Positions 33,930 to 40,508 of a stretch of 64,000 nucleotides of DNA are shown piece by piece (the first letter of the stretch is position 1; each line of letters begins with the position of its first letter). A model generated the notes under the pieces. It was not told the DNA's origin. It was given only the letters and a program-made list of their open reading frames with translations, and did no database searches. The position numbers and the translations under genes were made by a program. This DNA is from DASUNQ01 sp035536455 (GTDB taxonomy: Bacteria; Acidobacteriota; Thermoanaerobaculia; Multivoradales; UBA5704): the NCBI GenBank assembly GCA_035536455.1, contig DATLOC010000059.1, forward strand, positions 1-64,000, given 5' to 3'.

Positions 33930-35831
33930 CTACCCAGCCGCCCGCTCCTCCTGCTCCACCATCGCCTCCGCCAGCTCCTGCTCGCGGTACTGCAGCAGGT
34001 ACAGCCTGTAGTAAATCCCCCGCGCCGCCAGTAGCTCCTGATGGGTGCCCTGCTCGCGCAGCTCGCCCTTGTGCAGGACGAGGATGCGGTTGGCGCGCCG
34101 CACCGTCGAGAGGCGGTGGGCGATGACCAGGCTCGTCCGCCCGACCAGAAGCCTCGCCAGCGCCTTCTGGATGCGCTGCTCGGTCTCGGTGTCGATCGAG
34201 GAGGTGGCCTCGTCGAGGATCAGGATGCGCGGATCGAAGGCCAGCGCGCGGGCAAAGGCGATGAGCTGCTTCTGCCCCACCGAGAGCCCGGCGCCGCGCT
34301 CGCGCACCGTCGATTCGAGGCCGCCCGGGATGCGCTCGATGAACTCCAGCGCGTGCACCTCCTCGGCCGCCCACCGCAGGCGCGCGTCGTCGATGGCGTC
34401 CTCGCCGAGCCGGATGTTGCCGGCGATCGTGCCGGAGAAGAGGAAGACGTCCTGGAGGACCAGGCCGACGCCGCGGCGCAGGGGCTCGAGGTCCCACTCG
34501 CGCACGTCCACGCCGTCCACCCGCACCGCGCCCGTCGTCACGTCGTAGAAGCGCAGGATCAAGTTGGCGAGCGTGCTCTTGCCGGCGCCGGTGTGGCCGA
34601 CCACCGCCACCGTCTCCCCCGGCTCGACCTTGAAGGAGATGCCGTGCACCACCGGCTCCTCCGGCCGGTAGCCGAAGTGGACGCGGTCGAACTCGATGGC
34701 GCCGCGCACCCGCTCCGGGCGGTAGGGCGCGGGCGGCGCGGCGATCGTCACCGGCGTGTCGAGGACGCGGAAGAGCCGCTCCGACGACGCCATCGCCGAC
34801 TGCAGGATGTTGTACTTCTCCGACAGGTCGGCGAGCGGCTGGTAGAAGCGCTGCGCGTACTGGAGGAAGGCGATGAGGGCGCCGACCGACACCGTCCCCG
34901 CCAGCACCTCGCCGCCGCCGTACCAGAGGATGATGCCGAGCCCGAGGACGGTGACCAGCTCGACGCCGGGGTAGAAGACCGCGTAGTAGAAGATCGCCCG
35001 CACGTTGGCGTCGCGGTGCTCGTCGTTGACGCGCGCGAACTCCGAGAAGGCGCGCGCCTGGCGGTTGAAGAGCTGCACCACCGGCATGCCGGTGATGTGC
35101 TCCTGGAGGAAGGCGTTGATACGCGCGATCTTGATCCGCACCTCGCGGAAGCTGTCGCGCGCCCGCAGCTTGAACCAGAAGGTGAGGACGAGGAGCAGCG
35201 GCAGGATCGAGAAGGCCGCCAGCGCCAGCCGCCAGTCGAGCCAGAAGAGGACGCCGACGATGCCGGTCAGGAGCAGGATGTCGCCGACCACCGAGACGAT
35301 GCCGGCGGTGAAGAGCTCGTTGAGGGCGTCGACGTCGGTGGTGACCCGGGTGACCAGCCGCCCCACCGGGTTGCGGTCGAAGTAGGCCACCGGCAGCCGC
35401 TGCAGGTGCCCGAAGACCTCGCGCCGCAGGTCCTTCATGATGAGCTGCCCCATCGTCTGGAGCAGCACGCCTTGGAAGTAGAGGACCGCGAAGGTGGCGA
35501 GCAGCACGACGAGGTAGAGGAGCGCCATCCCGGCGATCCCCTCGGCCGGCGTCGGGCTCAGGTCCCACGCGGCGAGCAGCCGCCGCGCCGCGACGCTAGC
35601 CGGCGAAGTCCGCGCCCCCGCCCCGCCCGGCAGCACGAAGAGATCGAGCGTGACGGCGGTGAGCAGCGGCCCGGCAAGCTGCAGCAGCGAGGAAGCCAGG
35701 ATCGAGAGGAGAGCCAGCGCCGTCATCCCGCGGTAGGGCCGCAGATACCCCACCAACCGCCGCATCAACCGCGCGTCGTAAGCCTTCCCCAGCACCTCCT
35801 CGTCATGGTGCGAAACGACCGGCTCGCTCAC
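33930..35831 (-). CDS. ABC exporter, fused permease-ATPase (MsbA/MDR-like)
   Basis: A 633-residue half-transporter: six spans (about 25-330), then the ATPase with Walker A VGHTGAGKSTL, signature LSVGQKQLIAFARAL and Walker B ILILDEATSSIDTE. I start at the GTG at 35831 (VSEPVVSHHDEEV). Upstream open frame has no resemblance. Its first codons are part of a 31-bp repeat that recurs at 38064-38094. It may export lipid or drug; sequence does not tell. Confidence 0.9.
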   Translation of the reverse strand: MSEPVVSHHDEEVLGKAYDARLMRRLVGYLRPYRGMTALALLSILASSLLQLAGPLLTAVTLDLFVLPGGAGARTSPASVAARRLLAAWDLSPTPAEGIAGMALLYLVVLLATFAVLYFQGVLLQTMGQLIMKDLRREVFGHLQRLPVAYFDRNPVGRLVTRVTTDVDALNELFTAGIVSVVGDILLLTGIVGVLFWLDWRLALAAFSILPLLLVLTFWFKLRARDSFREVRIKIARINAFLQEHITGMPVVQLFNRQARAFSEFARVNDEHRDANVRAIFYYAVFYPGVELVTVLGLGIILWYGGGEVLAGTVSVGALIAFLQYAQRFYQPLADLSEKYNILQSAMASSERLFRVLDTPVTIAAPPAPYRPERVRGAIEFDRVHFGYRPEEPVVHGISFKVEPGETVAVVGHTGAGKSTLANLILRFYDVTTGAVRVDGVDVREWDLEPLRRGVGLVLQDVFLFSGTIAGNIRLGEDAIDDARLRWAAEEVHALEFIERIPGGLESTVRERGAGLSVGQKQLIAFARALAFDPRILILDEATSSIDTETEQRIQKALARLLVGRTSLVIAHRLSTVRRANRILVLHKGELREQGTHQELLAARGIYYRLYLLQYREQELAEAMVEQEERAAG

Positions 35832-35855
35832 GGGTGAAACGATAACAGGTGGGTG
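35825..35855 (+). repeat. 31-bp direct repeat, left copy (5' end of ABC exporter gene)
   Basis: CGCTCACGGGTGAAACGATA followed by ACAGGTGGGTG. The right copy at 38064-38094 differs at two positions. The repeat includes the start codon of the ABC exporter on the other strand. Confidence 0.8.
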
Positions 35856-35892
35856 GGCGGAGGGCAGCCGCTGACATCCTGGGCTCCCTTCC

Positions 35893-35926
35893 GTCATCCC
35901 GAGCGTGAGCGAGGGATCTGGGGGGG
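35893..35926. repeat. Dispersed short palindromic repeat
   Basis: GTCATCCCGAGCGTGAGCGA followed by GGGATCTGGGGGGG. A second version lies at 58277-58311 (GTCATCCTGAGCGAAGCGAA, then GGATCTGGGCGGGGG). I recall this as a common intergenic element in several phyla, but of unknown role. Confidence 0.6.
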
Positions 35927-36156
35927 AGGTTCCTTGCTCCAGCGAACCCCACCCTTAGCTTTGCCGCGCCTACCCCGCTGTCGCTTAGATGGCGATCCTT
36001 CCCCTGGTATGCTCAGCCCCTAACCTGTAACTACACTGAGAGCACTCGCCGACGCTCGGCACCCGATGATAGGCGACAGCTTGATGGCGGATTTTCCGGG
36101 TGCTTAGGTCAGGCCTAATCCGTAGAAGCAGAGGTTAGCTGCCATACTGGCGCGAA

Positions 36157-36615
36157 ATGAAGACCGCTACAGGCAGACTCTTCAGCCTCGGGCGGGTTAC
36201 CGCACTCCTTGCGTGCTCCCGACCTCCCAGCCCAAGCCGGGAAGCTGTCGCCGATCGCGAGTTGCAGCGCAAGAGGATGTGCGCAGACGTCGGTCGAGAG
36301 CGACTGGAGCAGGACCGGCGCGAAGACGCTGCAGGTCTGTTTGATATCAGTAGCGCAGAGTGGTGTTATCACCCGAGGCGTAACACCTGCCTCTACGCAG
36401 TAACGAGGATCGCGACGGGTCCTCCGCCGGGCTCCGGCAAGGAGTGGAAACACGTCCTCACCGAGATGGCCACAATAGACCTACTTACAAATGAGGTACT
36501 GACACAGGCTTCGGTGAACGCGCCGCCTGCGGCGGTAACCACCTACGAGACGAGTAAGCGAGGCCTCTTCGCTGGCTGCCTCAGGGCTCCCGGGTCAAGG
36601 AGCGCTGGCAGATAA
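36157..36615 (+). CDS. Putative lipoprotein of unknown function
   Basis: A 152-residue frame with a short N-terminal signal ending in a lipobox (VTALLACS), so export and lipidation are likely. A segment FDISSAEWCYHPRRNTCLYAVTRI followed by MATIDLLTNEVL resembles small bacterial secreted proteins in which a YHP.RNTCLY-type strand precedes a DLLTN strand. The C-terminal ~30 residues look random. It is inside an island of broken genes, so it may itself be damaged. Confidence 0.5.
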   Translation: MKTATGRLFSLGRVTALLACSRPPSPSREAVADRELQRKRMCADVGRERLEQDRREDAAGLFDISSAEWCYHPRRNTCLYAVTRIATGPPPGSGKEWKHVLTEMATIDLLTNEVLTQASVNAPPAAVTTYETSKRGLFAGCLRAPGSRSAGR

Positions 36616-36704
36616 CCATTCGCTGCGCCAGACTCGCCCACGCCGCTTCGTGGTGCGGGCTCGCTGGTGAGCTCAAATCCGTTCGTTAGCCGCCCCTGGC
36701 AGCT

Positions 36705-37345
36705 ATGAGCCAACCCCGCTCCATCGCCTACTGTCCGCATTGTCGGCACGACTCGCCCCAACACCTCATACACGTTCAAGAGACCAAAGAGACGTTCGTC
36801 GAACCAGAGTCCGGTGATCGTGAACAAGAGACCTTCACCTACTTCGTCGCTGTCTGCGAAACCTGTCAGGGTCTTCTAATCTATGCCGAAATGTGGAGCG
36901 CTGCCCCTGACGCCTTCACAGACGCGCGCCTCGTGTGGCCGGACCCCAAACATTTACCCGATAGCGTCCCGCAGCGGATTCGCGACATCTATCGGGAAGC
37001 GATCATGGTTCAGCACGCCTCACCAAGTGCATTTGCTACGCAAATCCGTCGTGCTCTCGAGGTCCTCTGCCAGGACCGCGGCGCGCGCAGCGGCCCTCTT
37101 CAGCACCGATTGGAAGGCTGGCCACCCGCCATGAGCTGCCGAGCGTCCTCTCCGACATGACAGACGTGCTCCGCATTCTCGGCAACATCGGCGCGCACGC
37201 CGATGACATGGACATAAATCTGGCTCATACCTGGGCAATCGACCAGTTCTTTAGGGCTGTACTCGAGTACGTCTATGTCGCGCCGGGGAAGCTCGCCGCG
37301 TTCCGGAGGCAGCTCGACCGCCTGCGAAACCGCACCGTCAACTAA
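36705..37345 (+). pseudogene. DUF4145-domain protein, frameshifted
   Basis: Two frames together give one protein of about 213 residues. Part one: zinc-ribbon-like YCPHCRHDSPQH and CETCQ, then REAIMVQHASPSAFATQIRRALEVLCQDRGA. Part two (from about 37108): RLATRHELPSVLSDMTDVLRILGNIGAHADD to the stop at 37345. One extra A (GAAAGG in place of GAAGG) would restore RLERLATRHELP. The helical NIGAHADD region is typical of DUF4145, a domain often found in defence or restriction loci. Function unknown. Confidence 0.7.
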
Positions 37346-37692
37346 GATCCGGTGTTCGTCATCCGCGCCGCCGCCGAGACCGGCGCCGAGCGGCACCCGA
37401 ACAGCCACCAGCGGTGGTTGTCGCTGGCGGGTTCGGGAGAGTTCCAGCTTCGCGAGTAGGGCCGTTGGGAGCCGCACCCGCTGGTCAGCGACCCGGCGCT
37501 CCGCCGGCGCGGCGATGGGTGTCGATCCCCCCGAGCACCTGGCACCGGCTCTTCGTCGGCGACGAGAGCTGGGGAATGCTCTCGTTCCACACGGTGCCGG
37601 CGAAAGACCTGATCGAGGAGGTCCCGATCGGCCCAGACGGCCTCGACGGCGGCCCGACCGAGCGGCATCGCTACCAGGCGCAGGGCTCGTGA
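37346..37692 (+). pseudogene. Cupin-like protein fragment
   Basis: Starts directly after the DUF4145 stop with FVIRAAAETGAERHPNSHQR and AGSGEFQLRE, then changes frame to WVSIPPSTWHRLFVGDESWG and MLSFHTVPAKDLIEEVP before a stop at 37692. The His- and Glu-rich strands fit a small cupin barrel. The N-terminal part is missing, so it is a truncated and frameshifted remnant. Confidence 0.45.
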
Positions 37693-37713
37693 GGCGGGAG
37701 TAGGCTAAAGAGC

Positions 37714-38044
37714 ATGAGCCGGACCGCCGCAACCGATCCAAAGTCGGCCATACACAGCGACCCCGAGATCATGGGGGGAACCCGTGTTCGTCGGCACTCG
37801 GGTGCCGGTGCGCAACCTCATCGACTCCCTAGAGGCCGGTGACTCGCTCGAGACCTTCCTCGATGCCTTCCCGTCGGTCTCGCGTGAGCAGGCCGTTGCC
37901 GCTCTCGAGCTGGCGGGTGACTTCCTCACCGCCTGTTGCGTTCGCGGCGGGCACGACCTGCGCGAGCTCGTGCGGCGTATCTCCAAGGACAATCAGCCGG
38001 AGGAAGTGGGCTGGGGTCCTCCCGCCGGCCGGGAGGTTTGGTAA
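37714..38044 (+). pseudogene. DUF433 antitoxin-like protein, frameshifted
   Basis: ATG at 37714 reads IHSDPEIMGGT, then one base is missing (CCCC to CCC near 37781) and the other frame continues PVFVGTRVPVRNLIDSLEAGDSLETFL, FPSVSREQAVAALELA and on to 38044. This is the DUF433 helix-turn-helix domain, often the antitoxin of a DUF5615 PIN-like toxin. No such toxin follows; the island border repeat comes 20 bases after the stop. Confidence 0.72.
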
Positions 38045-38063
38045 GAAACTCTGAGCGTTCCGC

Positions 38064-38094
38064 CGCTCACGGGGGAAACGATAGCAGGTGGGTG
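38064..38094 (+). repeat. 31-bp direct repeat, right copy
   Basis: CGCTCACGGGGGAAACGATA followed by GCAGGTGGGTG; 29 of 31 identical with 35825-35855 and in the same orientation. It lies in the leader of the dinB-like gene. Confidence 0.8.
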
Positions 38095-38139
38095 TTAGCC
38101 TCGAGACCTTGTGGACACAGCCCAAGGGAGGTGGACCGC

Positions 38140-38652
38140 ATGAAGGGACGTCCGGGGCCTGCCGAGGCCGCGCCGTATTACTTCACGTATATCGATCGGG
38201 TCGAGAGCGACGACGTCCTCGGCGTGCTCGCGGCGCAGCTCGACGAGATCCCCGCCTTCCTCGCCGGGATCGGCGAGGAGAAGTCCCGCCACCGCTACGC
38301 GCCCGGGAAGTGGAGCATCCGCCAGGTGCTCAGCCACGTCAGCGACACGGAGCGGGTGTTCCTCTTCCGCGCCTTCTGGTTCGCCCGCGGCTTCGACGCC
38401 CCGCTGCCGAGCTTCGACGAGAAGGTCGCCGCCGACGCGGCGGCGGCGGACGAAGTTTCCTGGACGCGGCACATCGAGGAGTTCCGCACGGCGCGCCAGG
38501 CGACCCTCTCCTTCTTCCGCAACCTGCCGGCCGACGCCTGGCTGCGGCGCGGCATCGCCAGCGACAATCCCTTCACCGTCAGGGCCTCGGCCTACATCCT
38601 GGCCGGACACGCCGCGCACCACGTGGCGATTCTCCAAGAGCGGTATCTCTGA
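38140..38652 (+). CDS. DinB-family protein
   Basis: A 170-residue four-helix-bundle protein of the DinB/YfiT superfamily. The metal-binding histidines are present: WSIRQVLSHVSDTERVF (first His) and AGHAAHHVAILQERYL (last two). These proteins are thiol-dependent metal enzymes of mostly unknown substrate. Start ATG at 38140 with GGGAGG upstream. No partner gene is evident. Confidence 0.88.
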   Translation: MKGRPGPAEAAPYYFTYIDRVESDDVLGVLAAQLDEIPAFLAGIGEEKSRHRYAPGKWSIRQVLSHVSDTERVFLFRAFWFARGFDAPLPSFDEKVAADAAAADEVSWTRHIEEFRTARQATLSFFRNLPADAWLRRGIASDNPFTVRASAYILAGHAAHHVAILQERYL

Positions 38653-38659
38653 TCCGCCC

Positions 38660-38796
38660 CGATGCGCCGCCAGCTCGGCGCGATCGGCAGCCCTGCGCGC
38701 CTCGATGCGCTCGCCGCAGCGCTCGAGGGCGGCCTTGACGATCCCGAAGTGCTCGCTCACCGGTCGCCGGCTCGCCGTGCGGAGCCGTTCCACCAT
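38660..38796 (-). pseudogene. Possible vapC remnant downstream of RHH gene
   Basis: On the minus strand the segment ERLRTASRRPVSEHFGIVKAALERCGERIEA resembles the middle of VapC/FitB toxins (FG.IKAALE..G..I). The acids that should follow are not seen in frame. It lies where the toxin partner of the RHH gene would be. Weak evidence only. Confidence 0.3.
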
Positions 38797-38831
38797 CCGC
38801 AGCTCGCCCTAATCAGGGCCGACACCGTGCC

Positions 38832-39080
38832 TTACAGACGGGGCGCGGCCTTGGAGCGGCGCGCCTTCCGCACCTCGCGCACCAGGGCGTCCACGGCGTT
38901 CGCGGTGGCCCGGTCGTGCTCGCACAACCGCTCGAAGAAGCCCGGCGACCAGTCGGAGCTGTCGCCCACCTCGCGCTCGAGCGCGCGGACGACGAGCTGG
39001 TTGCGGCTGATGCGCAACGCCTTGGCCTTCCGGTCCACGGCCGCGAGTAAGGTCTTCGGGAGGTGTACCCTGGTGAGCAT
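38832..39080 (-). CDS. Ribbon-helix-helix protein (VapB-like)
   Basis: An 82-residue protein from MLTRVHLPKTLLAAVDRKAKALRISRNQLVVRALEREV, a ribbon-helix-helix domain, with a charged C-terminus (DWSPGFFERLCEHDRATANAVDALVREVRKARR). The start ATG at 39080 overlaps the ATG of the divergent X1 gene at 39079, so the RHH protein may control both. No intact toxin follows it. Confidence 0.7.
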   Translation of the reverse strand: MLTRVHLPKTLLAAVDRKAKALRISRNQLVVRALEREVGDSSDWSPGFFERLCEHDRATANAVDALVREVRKARRSKAAPRL

Positions 39081-39477
39081 GACGATACCGGCGAGCATGG
39101 ACGACCAACCCACCTGCGGCAAGGGGCTGGCGGAGCACTCGCCGCTGCCGGGGAAGCTGGGGGAGCTGATCGACGCGCTGGCTGAAAACCTCGAAGTGCA
39201 CATCCGGGCGCTCGATCTGACGGACGAGCGCTCCCGGCGGGAGCGCGACGCTTACGCGGAGCTGGCGGCGGAGCACCGGGAGATCGCCGGGCGGCTCCGG
39301 GCGGTGGCCGGGCGGATGGCCGGGTACCGGGACCTGCCGATGGGGCGGCACGACTGGGAGGCGCTGGCGCGCCCGGAGGTCCGCGCGGCCTTTGGGAGGT
39401 TCGTGGCGCGCGAGGGGGAGCTCCTGGCGCTGCTCCGGGAGTGGGTCAAGAGGGACGGGAAGATGCTGGCCGGATGA
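39079..39477 (+). CDS. Small helical protein X1, left of 21-bp array B
   Basis: 132 residues (126 from the second ATG at 39097). No family recognised. Features: KLGELIDALAENLEVHIRAL, a long Arg/Glu-rich helix (TDERSRRERDAYAELAAEHREIA), a compact motif RMAGYRDLPMGRHDWEAL, and a final helix (FVAREGELLALLREWVKRD). No signal peptide, membrane span or catalytic motif is visible. It ends 24 bases before the inverted repeat that opens array B. Same strand as X2, with the array between, so the three may form one unit. Confidence 0.65.
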   Translation: MTIPASMDDQPTCGKGLAEHSPLPGKLGELIDALAENLEVHIRALDLTDERSRRERDAYAELAAEHREIAGRLRAVAGRMAGYRDLPMGRHDWEALARPEVRAAFGRFVAREGELLALLREWVKRDGKMLAG

Positions 39478-39500
39478 GCGGACATCCCGAGCCTCTATAA

Positions 39501-39511
39501 ATGTTGTATCG
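39501..39511 (+). repeat. Terminal inverted repeat of array B, left
   Basis: ATGTTGTATCG; perfect reverse complement of 39727-39737. The pair frames array B. Confidence 0.85.
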
Positions 39512-39518
39512 GGCCCAG

Positions 39519-39728
39519 AAATTGTTTCCTCGGGGCCGGAGGATGTTTCCTCAGCCTCCGAGGATGTTTCCTCTGTCCTAGAGGATGTTTCCTCCGGTCC
39601 GAAGGATGTTTCCTCCGGTCCGGAGATAGTATCCTCCGGTCCGAGAATTGTTTCCTCCAGTCCGGAAAATGTATCCTCTATCCTGGAGGATGTTTCCTCC
39701 ATGCCAGAGGATGTTTCCTCCGGTGTCG
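39519..39728. repeat. Array B: ten 21-bp hairpin-forming repeats
   Basis: Units begin at 39519, 39540, 39561, 39582, 39603, 39624, 39645, 39666, 39687 and 39708: ten steps with no indel. Each has a 13-nt constant block (consensus AGGATGTTTCCTC) and an 8-nt variable block (for example AGCCTCCG, TGTCCTAG, CGGTCCGA, CAGTCCGG, TATCCTGG, CATGCCAG). The constant block is itself a hairpin (AGGA-TGTT-TCCT). In the consensus the palindrome extends to CCGGAGGATGTTTCCTCCGG, and a second palindrome spans the variable block. The array is open in several frames on both strands, as expected for a 21-bp period. Confidence 0.9.
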
Positions 39729-39737
39729 ATACAACAT
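39727..39737 (+). repeat. Terminal inverted repeat of array B, right
   Basis: CGATACAACAT; perfect reverse complement of 39501-39511. It lies 15 bases before the X2 start codon. Confidence 0.85.
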
Positions 39738-39752
39738 CTCGAGGAGGCGCCG

Positions 39753-40139
39753 ATGCCCGAGAAGTCGTTGGCGGACAAGCTGTTGCTGTGGGGGACGTTG
39801 GGCGAGGGCATGAAAGCCCGCCCGGAGGAGCTCGCCTACCTCGAGGAGCAGCGCCGGGAGCTGGTCGCCCGGCTCGAGCGGGTCGAGGCGCTGATGACCG
39901 AGCAGAACGCCTACGAGGCCCGCCTGCGCGAGACGACACGGCAGCGCCTCGAGGCCGAGGCCCAGGCCGACGAGCTGTGCAGCCGCCTCATCGGCGCGCT
40001 CAAGGCGCGGTACGGCAAGCGCAACCCGGTCCTGCACCAGTTCGGGATCCGCCCCAACGAGCAGCCCGGGCCGAAGGGCAAGCGGCAGGAGGAACCCCCG
40101 CCCCCCGCGGAGCCACCGTCACGCGCGCCAGGTAGCTGA
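39753..40139 (+). CDS. Small helical protein X2, right of 21-bp array B
   Basis: 128 residues with an ideal ribosome site (GAGGAGG, 6 bases before the ATG). No family recognised. It is almost all helix: KARPEELAYLEEQRRELVARL, TEQNAYEARLRETTRQRLEAE, DELCSRLIGALKARYG, then VLHQFGIRPN and a Pro-rich tail. The tail (from about EEPPPPAEPP) overlaps, on the other strand, what was the mazF gene, so the natural end may have been lost at an insertion border. A coiled-coil or four-helix-bundle fold is likely; a DNA- or RNA-binding role for the array is only a guess. Confidence 0.65.
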   Translation: MPEKSLADKLLLWGTLGEGMKARPEELAYLEEQRRELVARLERVEALMTEQNAYEARLRETTRQRLEAEAQADELCSRLIGALKARYGKRNPVLHQFGIRPNEQPGPKGKRQEEPPPPAEPPSRAPGS

Positions 40140-40236
40140 GGGACGAATCCCGCGTGAGGACCAGGACGGGCCGCGCTTTGTCCGGCGGCAGGAACCGGTA
40201 GAGCCGGACCTCGTCGCGCTCTAGTCGTCCGGCCAC
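40108..40236 (-). pseudogene. MazF/PemK-type toxin, 3'-truncated
   Basis: Reads RLERDEVRLYRFLPPDKARP then VLVLTRDSSLSYLARVTVAP, the first ~43 residues of a MazF RNase (usual length about 110). After VTVAP the frame continues into the tail of X2 without resemblance. It overlaps the end of the mazE-like gene as in normal mazEF operons. The right border of the X1-array-X2 segment seems to lie here. Confidence 0.65.
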
Positions 40237-40460
40237 GCCGCGGCCCGCTCCCACCTCGCGACGTCGCCCGCGCGGTCCGGGTCCCGCTCGTAGCCGCAGC
40301 GGTCCAGCGCCTCCTGCTCCAGGACCTTCAGCCGCCGGAGGTGCTCGCGCAGGGCCGCCCGCACGAGCTCTGAGAGATTGACCTGCGCCGCCCGCGCCGC
40401 GCGATCCGCCTCGCGCAGCAACTCCTCGTCCAGCACGACTTGGACCGTCACCGCGCTCAT
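40221..40460 (-). CDS. MazE-like ribbon-helix-helix antitoxin
   Basis: 79 residues: MSAVTVQVVLDEELLREADR and AARAAQVNLSELVRAALREHLRRL form a ribbon-helix-helix domain of the EndoAI type, followed by a toxin-binding tail (RWERAAAWPDD). The stop overlaps the mazF remnant. ATG start. With its toxin truncated it is now an orphan. Confidence 0.78.
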   Translation of the reverse strand: MSAVTVQVVLDEELLREADRAARAAQVNLSELVRAALREHLRRLKVLEQEALDRCGYERDPDRAGDVARWERAAAWPDD

Positions 40461-40508
40461 GATGTGGAACCTAATTCCACAGGATAGCCGATAGTCAATC
40501 CAGGGGTC

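Noticed and set aside
35927..36156. tRNA or small RNA in the AT-richer stretch
   Set aside because: I could not fold a cloverleaf or find a clear terminator.
37784..38044. Intact short DUF433 gene from an internal GTG
   Set aside because: It would lack the SDPEIMGGT strand, which is present in the neighbouring frame just upstream, so a frameshift explains it better.
38653..38831. A gene between dinB and the RHH gene
   Set aside because: Only a weak VapC-like patch is visible; no complete frame.
39392..40135. Array B as a protein with heptapeptide repeats (SGPEDVS-like)
   Set aside because: Because 21 is a multiple of three, several frames on both strands stay open with a seven-residue period. 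None has a proper start or a ribosome site, and the changes do not favour synonymous positions.
39079..40139. Diversity-generating retroelement or retron
   Set aside because: X2 could be an Avd-like helical bundle, but no reverse transcriptase or template/variable repeat pair is in the window.
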